From NCBI GenBank assembly GCA_900472625.1, contig UCIT01000001.1, forward strand, positions 310,001 to 374,000: a stretch of DNA of 64,000 nucleotides, written 5' to 3'. Position 1 is the stretch's first letter, and each line of letters starts with the position of its first letter. A program made the position numbers and the translations under genes. Below, in pieces: positions 37,032 to 45,636 of the stretch. The notes below the pieces were generated by a model. The model was not told where the DNA came from. It did no database searches and worked only from the letters and a program-made list of their open reading frames with translations. Origin of the DNA: Hyphomicrobiales bacterium (GTDB taxonomy: Bacteria > Pseudomonadota > Alphaproteobacteria > Rhizobiales > Rhizobiaceae).

Positions 37032-38273
37032 TTAGGTGCGGCCGGCGATGAAGGTCTGCAGCTGCTTTGCTGCATCGGCCGGTGCGGTGTTTCCGGAGGC
37101 GACATCATTGATGACCCGGAAATATTCCGTGGTGACGTCAAGCGGGAAAGCCTGGTCGCCGTTCATGTAGACCTTGCTGTAGGTCTTGAAGATGTCGAGC
37201 CATTCAGCCTCGAGCGGCTTCTGGTTGCTGTACTGGACGTTCTTGTTGACCGACGTGGAGCTGATCTGGCCGACGAGATCCTGCTGCACCTTCGTCGACA
37301 GGAAATAGTCGAGGAACTTCGCTGCGAGATCCGGATGCGGGCTCTTCGTGCTCACATAATTATACTCGGCGAAGCCATAGAGACGGTTGGTGTTGGTCGG
37401 GAATGGGAAGATCCCATACTCGTCGAGATTGGCGCCGCTCGAGTCCAGCTGGCTGACAAGCCAGTCGCCTTCGAGCATCATCGCCGCGCGACCGGCGGTG
37501 AAGAGGCTGTAGGACTGCTTGTTGTCGATGCCCATGAACGGCTGCAACGTGTAGTCTTTTGTCCACTTGGCAAACTCGGTGAATGCTTCCGTGGCGCACG
37601 GCTCTGCGGTCCAGTCAGTCTTCATCGCCTTCAGCGCGTCGTGCTTGTCGGCGCCGCATTTGGTCTCGAGGATCACGTCCATCAGGCGCATCACGTGCCA
37701 GTTGACCGATCCGCCGAACGTGAAGGCCGGAATGCCGGCTGCTTTCAGTTTTTCGGCGTCGGCAAGAAACTCCTCATAGGTCTTCGGCTCTTCGGTGATG
37801 CCGGCCTGCTGGAAGAGCTTCTTGTTGTAGTAGACGGCTTCGCCCTTGAAGGTAAACGGGACGCCATGCTTGCCGCCCGGATAGAGGTCGGCGAATGCGG
37901 CGGCTGCGGGAAGCAGTTCGTCGTTCCACTTGTATTCGGTGTAATATTTGTCGAGCGGCGCGGAGAGGCCGGCCTTCACGTACTCGCCGCCCAGCCCGAG
38001 GCCAGCCCAGCTGAAGTAGATGTCCGGTCCCTTGTTCGAGCCGGCCGCGACACGCAGTGCCGTCTTGTGCTCGTCGATGGCGCGCTGAACGATCTGTACG
38101 GTCGTGCCGGGGTTAGCGGCTTCGAAGTCGGTGGCCACCTTCTTGAGCGCGACGTTGGCGGCGTTGTTGTCGAAATTGAGCGTCCACAGCGTCAGGTCCT
38201 CGGCCTTGAGGCTCGTCGCTGTGATGGCCAGCACGGAAAGCGTGGCAAGCAGTGTTGTCTTGATCGTCATCAT
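37032..38273 (-). CDS. Sugar ABC transporter substrate-binding protein, family 1
   Basis: This 413-residue periplasmic protein has a signal peptide (1-24, ending SLKAED). Cluster B sugar-binding features include LTLWTLNFDNNAANVALKKVATDFEAANPG, PFTFKGEAVYYNKKLFQQAGI and AMMLEGDWLVSQL. The strong GGGAGG site allows either of two adjacent ATGs (38273 or 38270). It heads a five-gene operon and is divergent from a ROK regulator. Ligand specificity cannot be read directly; the coupled glycosidase suggests a plant-derived oligosaccharide. Confidence 0.9.
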   Translation of the reverse strand: MMTIKTTLLATLSVLAITATSLKAEDLTLWTLNFDNNAANVALKKVATDFEAANPGTTVQIVQRAIDEHKTALRVAAGSNKGPDIYFSWAGLGLGGEYVKAGLSAPLDKYYTEYKWNDELLPAAAAFADLYPGGKHGVPFTFKGEAVYYNKKLFQQAGITEEPKTYEEFLADAEKLKAAGIPAFTFGGSVNWHVMRLMDVILETKCGADKHDALKAMKTDWTAEPCATEAFTEFAKWTKDYTLQPFMGIDNKQSYSLFTAGRAAMMLEGDWLVSQLDSSGANLDEYGIFPFPTNTNRLYGFAEYNYVSTKSPHPDLAAKFLDYFLSTKVQQDLVGQISSTSVNKNVQYSNQKPLEAEWLDIFKTYSKVYMNGDQAFPLDVTTEYFRVINDVASGNTAPADAAKQLQTFIAGRT

Positions 38274-38345
38274 ATCCTCCCTGAGCGGTCCTCTCCGCTA
38301 ACATGAACAATCCCGAAAATTCCGCGCCATGTCAACACTTATTTC

Positions 38346-38381
38346 ATTTACGAAAAAAGTCGATTGCATGCACCCGTAAAT
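38346..38381. promoter_or_regulatory. Inverted repeat in the ROK/sugar-operon divergent promoter
   Basis: ATTTACG (38346-38352) and CGTAAAT (38375-38381) form 7-bp inverted repeats separated by 22 nt, in the 226-bp gap between the sugar operon and the ROK regulator. The surrounding sequence is AT-rich (TTTCATTTACGAAA includes a TTTC/GAAA half-symmetry). It is a plausible operator for the ROK repressor on either promoter. Confidence 0.35.
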
Positions 38382-38499
38382 TGAGGCCTAATGTGCAAAT
38401 TCGTCCTTCTTGAAAGCCGATGTCGCAGTCGTAATGTCGTGAGAGAAATATATTGCGGCCGATTGGCGAGTCGGGATTATTGGGCGGGAGGAGCTGCGA

Positions 38500-39699
38500 A
38501 TGGCGGGTGTGAAGGAACTTTTCGAGGATGGCAGTTCGCCAGCCGGGCGGATCGTCCGCGCGATTGCGGCAATAGGCGCCGCGACCGCCACACAACTCGT
38601 CAAATCGACCGGGCTGGCGCGATCGACGGTGTCGACACTCCTGACGGAGTTGAAAGATCACGGCGTCGTTCTCGATGTCGACACGAAAAGCAATGGGTTC
38701 GGACGACCGTCGCAGTTGCTGTCACTCAATCCGGTGGCTGGACGATGCGCAGGCGTGCTGCTGGGGCTTGGCGAGATCCGGATCGCCATTTGCGACCTGG
38801 CGCATACCGTGCTTTCCGATGTCTGGTTCGCGATGAGCGAGGACTACTCCCCCAACGATGCTGCCAGATGCGTGCGCGCAAGCCTGGAAGAGCAGTGCGC
38901 GAAGCTCGGCATCCATCTCTCCGACCTTCTGGGCGTTGGCCTGGCGATCTCGGCGCCGGTGACGTACGAGGGAGAGATCCTCAATGGCTCGATCCTGCCG
39001 ACATGGTGCGGGACAAACATCGCCGAGGTCTTTTCAGCGCAGTTCGACTGTCCCATTCATGTCGAAAACGAAAGCCATTGCGGCGCCCTTGCAGAAATGA
39101 CGTGGGGTGCAGCGGTGGGCGAGCCCGACTTCGTGCTGTTCAAGTTCGATCTCGGAATCGGCGGTGCCATCGTGCTCGACGGGACGGTTCAGCGCGGCTC
39201 TCACGGCTATGCGGCTGAATTCGGTCACATGTCGCTCAATCCGCACGGGCCGCTCTGCCGTTGCGGAAACCGCGGCTGCCTTGAAACCTTCGCTGGCGGG
39301 CATCAGCTTCTGCGTTACGCAGAACAATCCTTCGGTGAGCCGGTGACCATCGAGCAGTTCGTGGAGCGTGCTCGCAAGGGTGAACCGGGATACACTCGTC
39401 TCGTGGAAGATGCCGCCGACATGGCCGGCTGGGGAATGGGGCTCGCCTTCACGATCCTAAACCCGCCATTGTTCATCATCGCTGGCAAGCTGGCCGAGGT
39501 TGGGGAAAGCTTCACGACGGGTCTTGAGAAAAGCTTCGCCCGCCACTCCGTGGCGCCCCCCGCGCACTCGCCGGAAAAGCGCAAGCCTCGCTTTGTCGTC
39601 GGAACATTCCGGGGAAATGACGACACAGTTATGGGGGCGGTTGCGCTGGTGTTGCGGCAGCACGGCCGTATCGCGAACGCGGCTTCGGCCGTCGTTTGA
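38500..39699 (+). CDS. ROK-family transcriptional regulator (NagC/XylR type)
   Basis: This is a 399-residue protein. An N-terminal winged helix (about 15-75; ATQLVKSTGLARSTVSTLLTEL, then NGFGRPSQLL) precedes a ROK sugar-kinase-like domain (about 85-385). The zinc motif is EFGHMSLN with His240 and CRCGNRGCLE with Cys253, Cys255 and Cys260. ROK repressors sense a sugar or sugar phosphate and release operators in front of uptake operons. The strong GGGAGGAG ribosome site fixes the start. It is divergent from, and probably controls, the 38273-32502 sugar operon. Confidence 0.9.
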   Translation: MAGVKELFEDGSSPAGRIVRAIAAIGAATATQLVKSTGLARSTVSTLLTELKDHGVVLDVDTKSNGFGRPSQLLSLNPVAGRCAGVLLGLGEIRIAICDLAHTVLSDVWFAMSEDYSPNDAARCVRASLEEQCAKLGIHLSDLLGVGLAISAPVTYEGEILNGSILPTWCGTNIAEVFSAQFDCPIHVENESHCGALAEMTWGAAVGEPDFVLFKFDLGIGGAIVLDGTVQRGSHGYAAEFGHMSLNPHGPLCRCGNRGCLETFAGGHQLLRYAEQSFGEPVTIEQFVERARKGEPGYTRLVEDAADMAGWGMGLAFTILNPPLFIIAGKLAEVGESFTTGLEKSFARHSVAPPAHSPEKRKPRFVVGTFRGNDDTVMGAVALVLRQHGRIANAASAVV

Positions 39700-39754
39700 G
39701 GCCGTGGCAAAAAATCGGCCCCGCTTCTTCCCCAATAATCCGCCAACGAGAACG

Positions 39755-41074
39755 TTAGATCTGCGTCCGCTGGGGCGCGACCAATGTCGGGCGGTTGAGC
39801 CCCAAATGATCCCTCAGGGTCGAACCGCTGTAGTCGGTACGGAACAATCCGCGCTCCTGGAGGATTGGCACCACAAGCTGCGTAAAATCCTCCAGTCCTT
39901 CCGGGAAGAATGGCGGCATGACGTTGAAGCCATCGGCGGCGCGACCGTCGAACCATTGCTGCATGCGGTCGGCGATCTCTACCGGTGTGCCGAGCACGAT
40001 GTGGTGCCCGCGACCCGCGGCAACGCGCAATGCCAGCTGGCGGATGGTGAGGTTTTCGCGGCGAGCCAACGCGGTCAGCAATTCGGCACGGCTGCGCAAC
40101 TGGTCGGAGATCGGAAGATCCGGGAGGGGGGCGTCGGGATCGTAGGCGGTTAGGCTGTGGCCGATGCGCTCCTCCAGCAGCGGCATCGCGCTTTTCAGGT
40201 CCGTCCACTGGTCGAGCTCGGCCAGCTTGTCCGCGGCCTCCTTTGGAGTGCGGCCGATCACCGGCAGAAAGCCTGGCATGACCGCTACGTCATCTGCCTT
40301 GCGCCCAAATCCGACAACACGGTCTTTCAGGCTTTTGTAGAAGGCCTGCGCTTCCTCGATACTCTGCTGCGCCGTGAACACCACATCTGCGGTGCGGGCC
40401 GCGAGATCCTGGCCTGGTCCTGATGAGCCGGCTTGGATGAGTATCGGGTGGCCTTGCGGCGACCGCGGTATGTTGAGCGGCCCCTTGACCGAATAATATT
40501 TTCCCGTGTGGTCGAGGATATGCATTTTGGCCGGATCGGCATAGAGGCCTCTATCCTTGTCCTTGATGAAGGCATCGTCGTCCCAGCTATCCCAAAGCCC
40601 ACGCACGACATCGACGAATTCGCCTGCAACGGCATATCGTTCGTCATGCTCCGGGTGCGACTTCGAGAAATTGTTGGCGGTGCGTGCGTAGGACGTGGTG
40701 ACAATGTTCCACGCTGCACGGCCATGGCTCAGATGGTCGATCGAGGAGAATGCGCGCGCCGTGTGGTAAGGTTCACCATATGTCGTGGATGCGGTCGCGG
40801 CGAGGCCAATCTTCTTGGTCACCGTTGCCAAAGCGGCGAGCAAGGTGAGCGGTTCGAAACGGGCGATGGTCGAGGGATGCGCGTCGGCGCCGCTCGTCAA
40901 GCCGTCGGCTAAGAAGACCATGTCAAATTTGGCCGCCTCGGCAATCTGTGATACGCGGCGCAAGAGATCGAAATTCTCGCTGCCGGCTTCGGCATTCGGA
41001 TGGCGCCAGCCGGAGACGTGGTGACCTGCACCCTGCAGGAAAAGGCCCAAATGGATCTGTCTTTTGGTGCTCAT
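39755..41074 (-). CDS. NtaA/SnaA/DszA-family flavin-dependent monooxygenase
   Basis: This 439-residue enzyme has the bacterial-luciferase-like TIM barrel of the NtaA/SnaA/DszA/SoxA group. It starts HLGLFLQGAGHHVSGWRHP. Markers are FDMVFLADGL, RFEPLTLLAALATVTKKIGLAATASTTYGEPYH and AWNIVTTSYARTANNF. YYSVKGPLNIPRSPQGHPILIQAGSSGPG is the conserved mid-region. Such enzymes use FMNH2 from a separate reductase to cleave C-N or C-S bonds. It is the last gene of a minus-strand operon with an amino-acid ABC importer and an MmgE/PrpD protein. It is an intact paralogue of the interrupted gene at 47047-48396. Confidence 0.87.
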   Translation of the reverse strand: MSTKRQIHLGLFLQGAGHHVSGWRHPNAEAGSENFDLLRRVSQIAEAAKFDMVFLADGLTSGADAHPSTIARFEPLTLLAALATVTKKIGLAATASTTYGEPYHTARAFSSIDHLSHGRAAWNIVTTSYARTANNFSKSHPEHDERYAVAGEFVDVVRGLWDSWDDDAFIKDKDRGLYADPAKMHILDHTGKYYSVKGPLNIPRSPQGHPILIQAGSSGPGQDLAARTADVVFTAQQSIEEAQAFYKSLKDRVVGFGRKADDVAVMPGFLPVIGRTPKEAADKLAELDQWTDLKSAMPLLEERIGHSLTAYDPDAPLPDLPISDQLRSRAELLTALARRENLTIRQLALRVAAGRGHHIVLGTPVEIADRMQQWFDGRAADGFNVMPPFFPEGLEDFTQLVVPILQERGLFRTDYSGSTLRDHLGLNRPTLVAPQRTQI

Positions 41075-41099
41075 GACAAAGTCTTTCGTAATGTAAAGT

Positions 41100-42443
41100 T
41101 CAAACGGCGTCCTGATTGAGCAGCGCCAGCAGCCGGTTGAGGTCGGCGGGGCTGCTCATGGAGCGGACGAGCGAAGGTATGTCGGCGAACGCCGCGTTGC
41201 CGCCGGTGGCGTCGCGGAATTTCTCGGTCGGATCGGCAACACCGGGCAGGCCGTCGAACCGACGGGTGATTTTGCTGCCGTCCTTAAGCGCGATGTCGAG
41301 AATGACGAACCGCGTTTTCGGGTCGTTCGACATGCGTGGCGCACCGTTGTCGTGGCGCCGTCCGGCCCGTTCGGGAAGCGTCATCAAACGCTGTTGCACC
41401 GGCTGGTCGTCGAAGTGATCGAGCCGCAAGGCGCCGTCGATCAGCGCTGCCGAGAAAACATATTCAGGGCTGAAACGCGCTTCGATACCGTTGGTCGGGC
41501 GGCTGACCACCAACGCTGCGTCGGCGCCCGGCGGATAGGTGAAGGTGATGGTATCGATTGCGTCTGCACGCAGTCCTTCGCCATGCAACGCGATGCCGAG
41601 AGAAGCGACTGGGTGGCTTGCCGTACAGCACGGATAGGCTTTCAGCGTCAGACCCGGTGTCACGATCTGCCAGGGCGCGCCCCAGTTTCGGGTTATCGAC
41701 GTGAGGTCCTCGGCGCCAAAGGCATATGCCGAATGGAAACCTACGGCATTGTCGAGAAAATCAGGCGCGCCGCCAAAGCCGGCCGCTGCCAGCCGCGCCG
41801 CCAAAAGACCGGATCGCGCCGCCATGCCGGCATGATAGGGTTTGGCGTCGTAGCCGAATTGCAACCGGAGACCAGAGGATTGCGTTGCCGCGATGCCGAG
41901 CGCAATCGCTGTCTGATCGACGGGCGCCTGCGTCAGATGTGAGATGGCCGCGGCCACGCCAATCGGGCCGAGCGTAGCGGTCGCGTGGAATCCGTTTTCG
42001 TAATGTTTCGAGCCGAGTGATAGGCCCAGCCGCGCCATCGCTTCGAGACCAACGACATAGGAGGCCACGAGCTGGTCCGCTGAAAAATCGCGTTCGCTTG
42101 CCAAAGCGAACAATGCTGGAATGGTCACGGTGGTCGGATGGCCGCGAACGCTGGAATGCACGTCGTCGTAGTCAAGCACATGGCCGGCGTAACCATTGAC
42201 CACGGCTGCCACCAGCGGATCGGTCTTGCCCGTCTGCCCGACAAGAATCGCCGCGCCTGGCAGATGGGCACCAACAACATCCGCGAGAACAGCGGTCGTA
42301 CGGTCGGCTGCACCTGCAATCGTGCAGGCCAGAAAGTCGATGATCGCGGTGCGCGCTGCCGTCATCGCTGTGGGGTTGGTCGATGGCTCCGAAGTAACAA
42401 TCGCTTCGGCAAAAAATGTGGTCAGGGGCGCGGATGCGGTCAT
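41100..42443 (-). CDS. MmgE/PrpD-family protein
   Basis: This 447-residue protein has the family's N-terminal helical domain (AARTAIIDFLACTIAGA near 25, GYAGHVLDYDDVHSSVRGHPTTVTIPAL near 85). A C-terminal alpha/beta lid is also present (YPCCTASHPVASLGIAL near 270). Known members include 2-methylcitrate dehydratase, cis-aconitate decarboxylase and iminodisuccinate epimerase, all acting on polycarboxylic substrates. It lies 2 bp after the ABC ATPase gene and 25 bp before an NtaA-type monooxygenase. That favours an epimerase or dehydratase step on an imported amino-polycarboxylate or thio-analogue rather than the methylcitrate cycle. The start has GAGGGA upstream. Confidence 0.82.
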   Translation of the reverse strand: MTASAPLTTFFAEAIVTSEPSTNPTAMTAARTAIIDFLACTIAGAADRTTAVLADVVGAHLPGAAILVGQTGKTDPLVAAVVNGYAGHVLDYDDVHSSVRGHPTTVTIPALFALASERDFSADQLVASYVVGLEAMARLGLSLGSKHYENGFHATATLGPIGVAAAISHLTQAPVDQTAIALGIAATQSSGLRLQFGYDAKPYHAGMAARSGLLAARLAAAGFGGAPDFLDNAVGFHSAYAFGAEDLTSITRNWGAPWQIVTPGLTLKAYPCCTASHPVASLGIALHGEGLRADAIDTITFTYPPGADAALVVSRPTNGIEARFSPEYVFSAALIDGALRLDHFDDQPVQQRLMTLPERAGRRHDNGAPRMSNDPKTRFVILDIALKDGSKITRRFDGLPGVADPTEKFRDATGGNAAFADIPSLVRSMSSPADLNRLLALLNQDAV

Positions 42444-42445
42444 CG

Positions 42446-43237
42446 TCAGATTCCCTCGCCGTCCCGTACCGCGCCACGCGCGCCGGAAAGTCCACCGACA
42501 AACTGGCGGATGCGGGGGTTGTCGGACGTGTGGAAGATCTGTTCAGGTGACCCGTGATCCACAATCCGGCCGTTCTCGGTGAACACCACGGTGTCGCTGA
42601 TCTCCTCGGCAAAGCGCATCTCGTGGGTGACGAGAATGCTTGTCATGCCGTCGCGGATAAGGTCGCGGATCACCCACAAGACTTCACCGACAGTTTCGGG
42701 GTCGAGCGCGGATGTTACCTCGTCGAAAAGCACCAGCTCCGGCTTCATGGCAAGCGCCCGGGCGATCGCCACGCGCTGCTGCTGGCCGCCGGACAGCTGA
42801 CCAGGATAGGCACCGGCCTTTTCCGCCAGTCTCACCTTGTCGAGAAGTTCGCGAGCGAGTTTTTCCGCTTCGCGCCGCTCGACACCGAGAATGCGGGTTG
42901 GTGCCAGCACGATATTGTCCAGTACGGTCAAGTGCGGAAACAGGTTATATTGCTGGAACACGATGCCGACGCGCTTGCGCAACGTGATGCGTTCGCTTTC
43001 CTTGCTCAATTGGTCGACACGCGTGCCATCGACGGTAATGTGGCCGCGTTGCGGCTGTACCAGCGCATTGATGCAGCGCAGGATGGTCGATTTTCCCGAA
43101 CCTGACGGGCCGATGATGGAGACAGCATCGCCCTTGTTGATCGTCAGGTCTATGCCCTTCAGGACCTGCGTCTGTCCGAACGACAGGTGTACGTCTTCGA
43201 GTTTGACGATTGCGGCGTCCGCGGATGCGTTGGTCAT
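42446..43237 (-). CDS. Amino-acid ABC transporter ATP-binding protein (GlnQ/HisP type)
   Basis: This 263-residue ATPase has Walker A GPSGSGKST (43-51), Q-loop VFQQYNLFPHLTVLDNI, signature LSGGQQQRVAIARALAM and Walker B LVLFDEVTSALDPETVGEVL. Here Walker B reads DEVTSALD rather than the usual DEPTSALD. ATG 43237 is preferred because GAGG lies 8 nt upstream; ATG 43243 is too close to it. It serves the two permeases immediately upstream. Confidence 0.9.
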   Translation of the reverse strand: MTNASADAAIVKLEDVHLSFGQTQVLKGIDLTINKGDAVSIIGPSGSGKSTILRCINALVQPQRGHITVDGTRVDQLSKESERITLRKRVGIVFQQYNLFPHLTVLDNIVLAPTRILGVERREAEKLARELLDKVRLAEKAGAYPGQLSGGQQQRVAIARALAMKPELVLFDEVTSALDPETVGEVLWVIRDLIRDGMTSILVTHEMRFAEEISDTVVFTENGRIVDHGSPEQIFHTSDNPRIRQFVGGLSGARGAVRDGEGI

Positions 43238-43247
43238 GTCCATATCC

Positions 43248-44030
43248 TCAAGCCGCCTTGAAGCGCGCTTCAAGGCGTCGCGTCAGTCGGGAGATCGGGT
43301 AGCAAAGCAGAAAGAAGGCTGCCATCACCACGATATAGGCGATGATGGTGAAATCCATGCGGCGAACGGCGGTGCTGGCATCGGTCGCGGCGTGCAGCAA
43401 TTCGTGCACGCCGACAAGCGAGGCTAGGGCCGTCCCCATGGTGATCGAAGCGGCGACGTTCATCCATGGCGGCAACGAGCGTCGTAGGCATTGCGGCAGG
43501 ATGATCCAGCGCAGAGATTGGTTTCGCGAGAAGCCCAGGCCCTTGCCTGCCTCCCACTGCGTCGTCGGGATTGATAGGATGGCGCCGCGGGTTATCTCGG
43601 CAATATAGGCGCTGGCCGGAATGGCAAGCCCGATCACCGCTTTCACCCAGTCGGGGAACGGAAGGTAGTTGCCGAAGATGACAATCTCGAAGGGAAAGAT
43701 GTAGGTGGTCGCAAAAATCAGCACGAGATGCGGAGCATTGCGAAACAGCTGGACGTAGCCGATCACCGGATACCGGACCAGCCTATACGGAACCAGTTGT
43801 AAGATGCCGAAGATTGTGCCGACCAGCGTGCCGAGCGCCATCGCTAGAACGGCGATGACGATGTTCATCATGAAGCCGGAAGCGAGGTAGGGGATCCATT
43901 GCAGCACCTCTCGCCCGAGTGTCGGATCGGCCAGCGACCAGACAAGGATAATTAACGGCAACGCCAGAAAGCCGCCATTGCGTAGGATGCGGTTGCTTCC
44001 TGATGATATCGAAAGTGATGCTGTCGTCAT
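43248..44030 (-). CDS. Amino-acid ABC transporter permease (HisM/GlnP type)
   Basis: This 260-residue permease of the polar-amino-acid family has FMMNIVIAVLAMALGTLVGTIFGIL, QLFRNAPHLVLIF, and the EAA loop AYIAEITRGAILSIPTTQWEAGKGLGFSRNQSLRWIILPQCLRRSLPPWMN. Its start overlaps the stop of the partner permease (ATGA at 44030-44027). It forms a heterodimer with that partner. Confidence 0.9.
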   Translation of the reverse strand: MTTASLSISSGSNRILRNGGFLALPLIILVWSLADPTLGREVLQWIPYLASGFMMNIVIAVLAMALGTLVGTIFGILQLVPYRLVRYPVIGYVQLFRNAPHLVLIFATTYIFPFEIVIFGNYLPFPDWVKAVIGLAIPASAYIAEITRGAILSIPTTQWEAGKGLGFSRNQSLRWIILPQCLRRSLPPWMNVAASITMGTALASLVGVHELLHAATDASTAVRRMDFTIIAYIVVMAAFFLLCYPISRLTRRLEARFKAA

Positions 44031-44773
44031 AGGCCATACCCCGGAACGGCGAGCTTGCGCTCGACCCACAGGCCGACACGGGCAACAATGAGGTTGATGA
44101 GGCTGAAAAACAGCAAGATGACGATCATCAGTGAGACGACGTTGTCGCGCTGCGTCCAGACCATGATCGAGGCGTAAGTGATCTCGCTTACCGCGATAGC
44201 GTTACCTACAGTCGTCAGTTTCACGAGATTGATGAGGTTGTTGACGATCGACGGCAGCGACGCGCGGAATGCTAGGGGTACTTCGACGAAACGCAAGATC
44301 TGCCACTGGTTGAAGCCAATGCCGCGGGCGGCCTCGATCGTCGATGCCGGGACCGCTTCGATGCCGGCGCGAATTGCCTCGGCGTGCAGGGCGGCGATAT
44401 GCAGCCCGACAACCGCCACCACCCAGAAGAATGGCGATAGAGGATTGTTCTGAGCGCCACCGACAAGGTTCGACACGAATGTATTGAGCACCAGGAAGCT
44501 GAACATCAGCTGCACCAGCGTCGGGGTGTTGCGGGTGATTTCCACGAAAGCCCGCACCGGCGCTGAAAGCCACGTTTTGCCTGATGTCAGGCAAGCGGCG
44601 AACAGCAGGCCGAAGATCAGGCTTACGGGAATCAAAAACGCGATGAGATAAAGCGTGGTGACAAAGCCATCACGCCAGATCTGTGCCTCGTATCCCGTCG
44701 CCAGAAACTCGTAGTTCAGGCCGATCCTGTCCGTCAGGCTGACGAACAGGCCGGTTAGGCTGGTATCCTGCAT
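44027..44773 (-). CDS. Amino-acid ABC transporter permease (HisQ/GlnP type)
   Basis: This 248-residue permease has LYLIAFLIPVSLIFGLLFAACL, FVEITRNTPTLVQLMFSFLVL, and the EAA loop ALHAEAIRAGIEAVPASTIEAARGIGFNQWQILRFVEVPLAFRASLPSIVN. It lies 23 bp after the binding-protein gene and overlaps the next permease. The importer moves a polar amino acid or amino-acid-like compound. Confidence 0.9.
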   Translation of the reverse strand: MQDTSLTGLFVSLTDRIGLNYEFLATGYEAQIWRDGFVTTLYLIAFLIPVSLIFGLLFAACLTSGKTWLSAPVRAFVEITRNTPTLVQLMFSFLVLNTFVSNLVGGAQNNPLSPFFWVVAVVGLHIAALHAEAIRAGIEAVPASTIEAARGIGFNQWQILRFVEVPLAFRASLPSIVNNLINLVKLTTVGNAIAVSEITYASIMVWTQRDNVVSLMIVILLFFSLINLIVARVGLWVERKLAVPGYGL

Positions 44774-44796
44774 ATCGCTTTACCGGTTTGCCCGCA

Positions 44797-45636
44797 TTAC
44801 TTCGCTGCGGACAGGGCCTTGTTTTCCTGCTTTAGGTATTCGGTGTTGAGTAGGCGGTTGGTCTTGGCGAACTCCAGCAGTTTGCCGGAAGCGTGCAGCT
44901 TCTTGACACTGTTGTCGAGGACCGTTTCGGTGTCTTTGTCACCCTTGCGCAGCCAAATGACCGAGTCCGACGGGATCAATTCGGTTGGAAAGAGGATCGC
45001 GTAATCCTTCCACTCTTCCGGGCGGTCCTGCAACAGCAAGGCAACGGTGGCGCCGACGTGGACGGCAACGTCACAATTTCCGCCCTGCAATGCCAGCAGC
45101 GATTCCGGCTGGCTTGGCAGTGCCTTCACCTGCGCGCCATATTGTTCGATCAGCGGCTGTGTGAAGTTGGACCCCTGCGAAACGCAGGCCGACTTGCCCT
45201 TCAGGTCTGCCCAGTCCTTCAAGCCACTATCCTTGCGACCGACGGCGGCGCCGCCGCTACGATCATAAGGCGTCTTCACGTAGTCGAGCACTTTCGCGCG
45301 CTCTTCCGTGTACTGCATATTAGCGATCAGAATATCAACCTTGCCCTGCTGCAGGAACTGGACACGGTTCGGCGGCGTGACGGTCACAGTCTCCAGCTTG
45401 ACGCCAAGATCGTCAGCCAACGCTTGGGCGATATCGAGATTGTAACCCTTCTGCGTCTGGCTCTTCGGGTCGATGTAGCCAAACGGTGCACCTGACAAAA
45501 TAACCCCAACGGTCAGCGTGCCGCGCCCCTTGATGCGATCGAGTGTTGCATCGGCCGAGGCTTGGGTTGCAGCAAGCGCTGTAGCGGCGAAAGCAAGCCC
45601 AAAGACGGCGCTTGCGATTGTTTTGAAAGGCATCAT
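44797..45636 (-). CDS. Amino-acid ABC transporter substrate-binding protein, family 3
   Basis: This 279-residue periplasmic protein has a signal peptide (1-28, ending TQASAD). Family-3 features are GTLTVGVILSGAPFGYIDPKSQTQKGYNLDIAQALADDLGVKLETVTVTPPNRVQFLQQGKVDILIANMQYTEERAKVLDYVKTPY. The ASVQFLQQGKVDI-like region fits polar-amino-acid binding proteins. It is the first gene of the operon 45636-39755 and is divergent from the MsnO8 operon. AAGGA precedes two adjacent ATGs. Confidence 0.88.
   Translation of the reverse strand: MMPFKTIASAVFGLAFAATALAATQASADATLDRIKGRGTLTVGVILSGAPFGYIDPKSQTQKGYNLDIAQALADDLGVKLETVTVTPPNRVQFLQQGKVDILIANMQYTEERAKVLDYVKTPYDRSGGAAVGRKDSGLKDWADLKGKSACVSQGSNFTQPLIEQYGAQVKALPSQPESLLALQGGNCDVAVHVGATVALLLQDRPEEWKDYAILFPTELIPSDSVIWLRKGDKDTETVLDNSVKKLHASGKLLEFAKTNRLLNTEYLKQENKALSAAK

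Noticed and set aside
36966..38306. A 446-codon plus-strand frame opposite the sugar-binding-protein gene.
   Set aside because: It is a shadow of the binding-protein gene, with no ribosome site and no domain.
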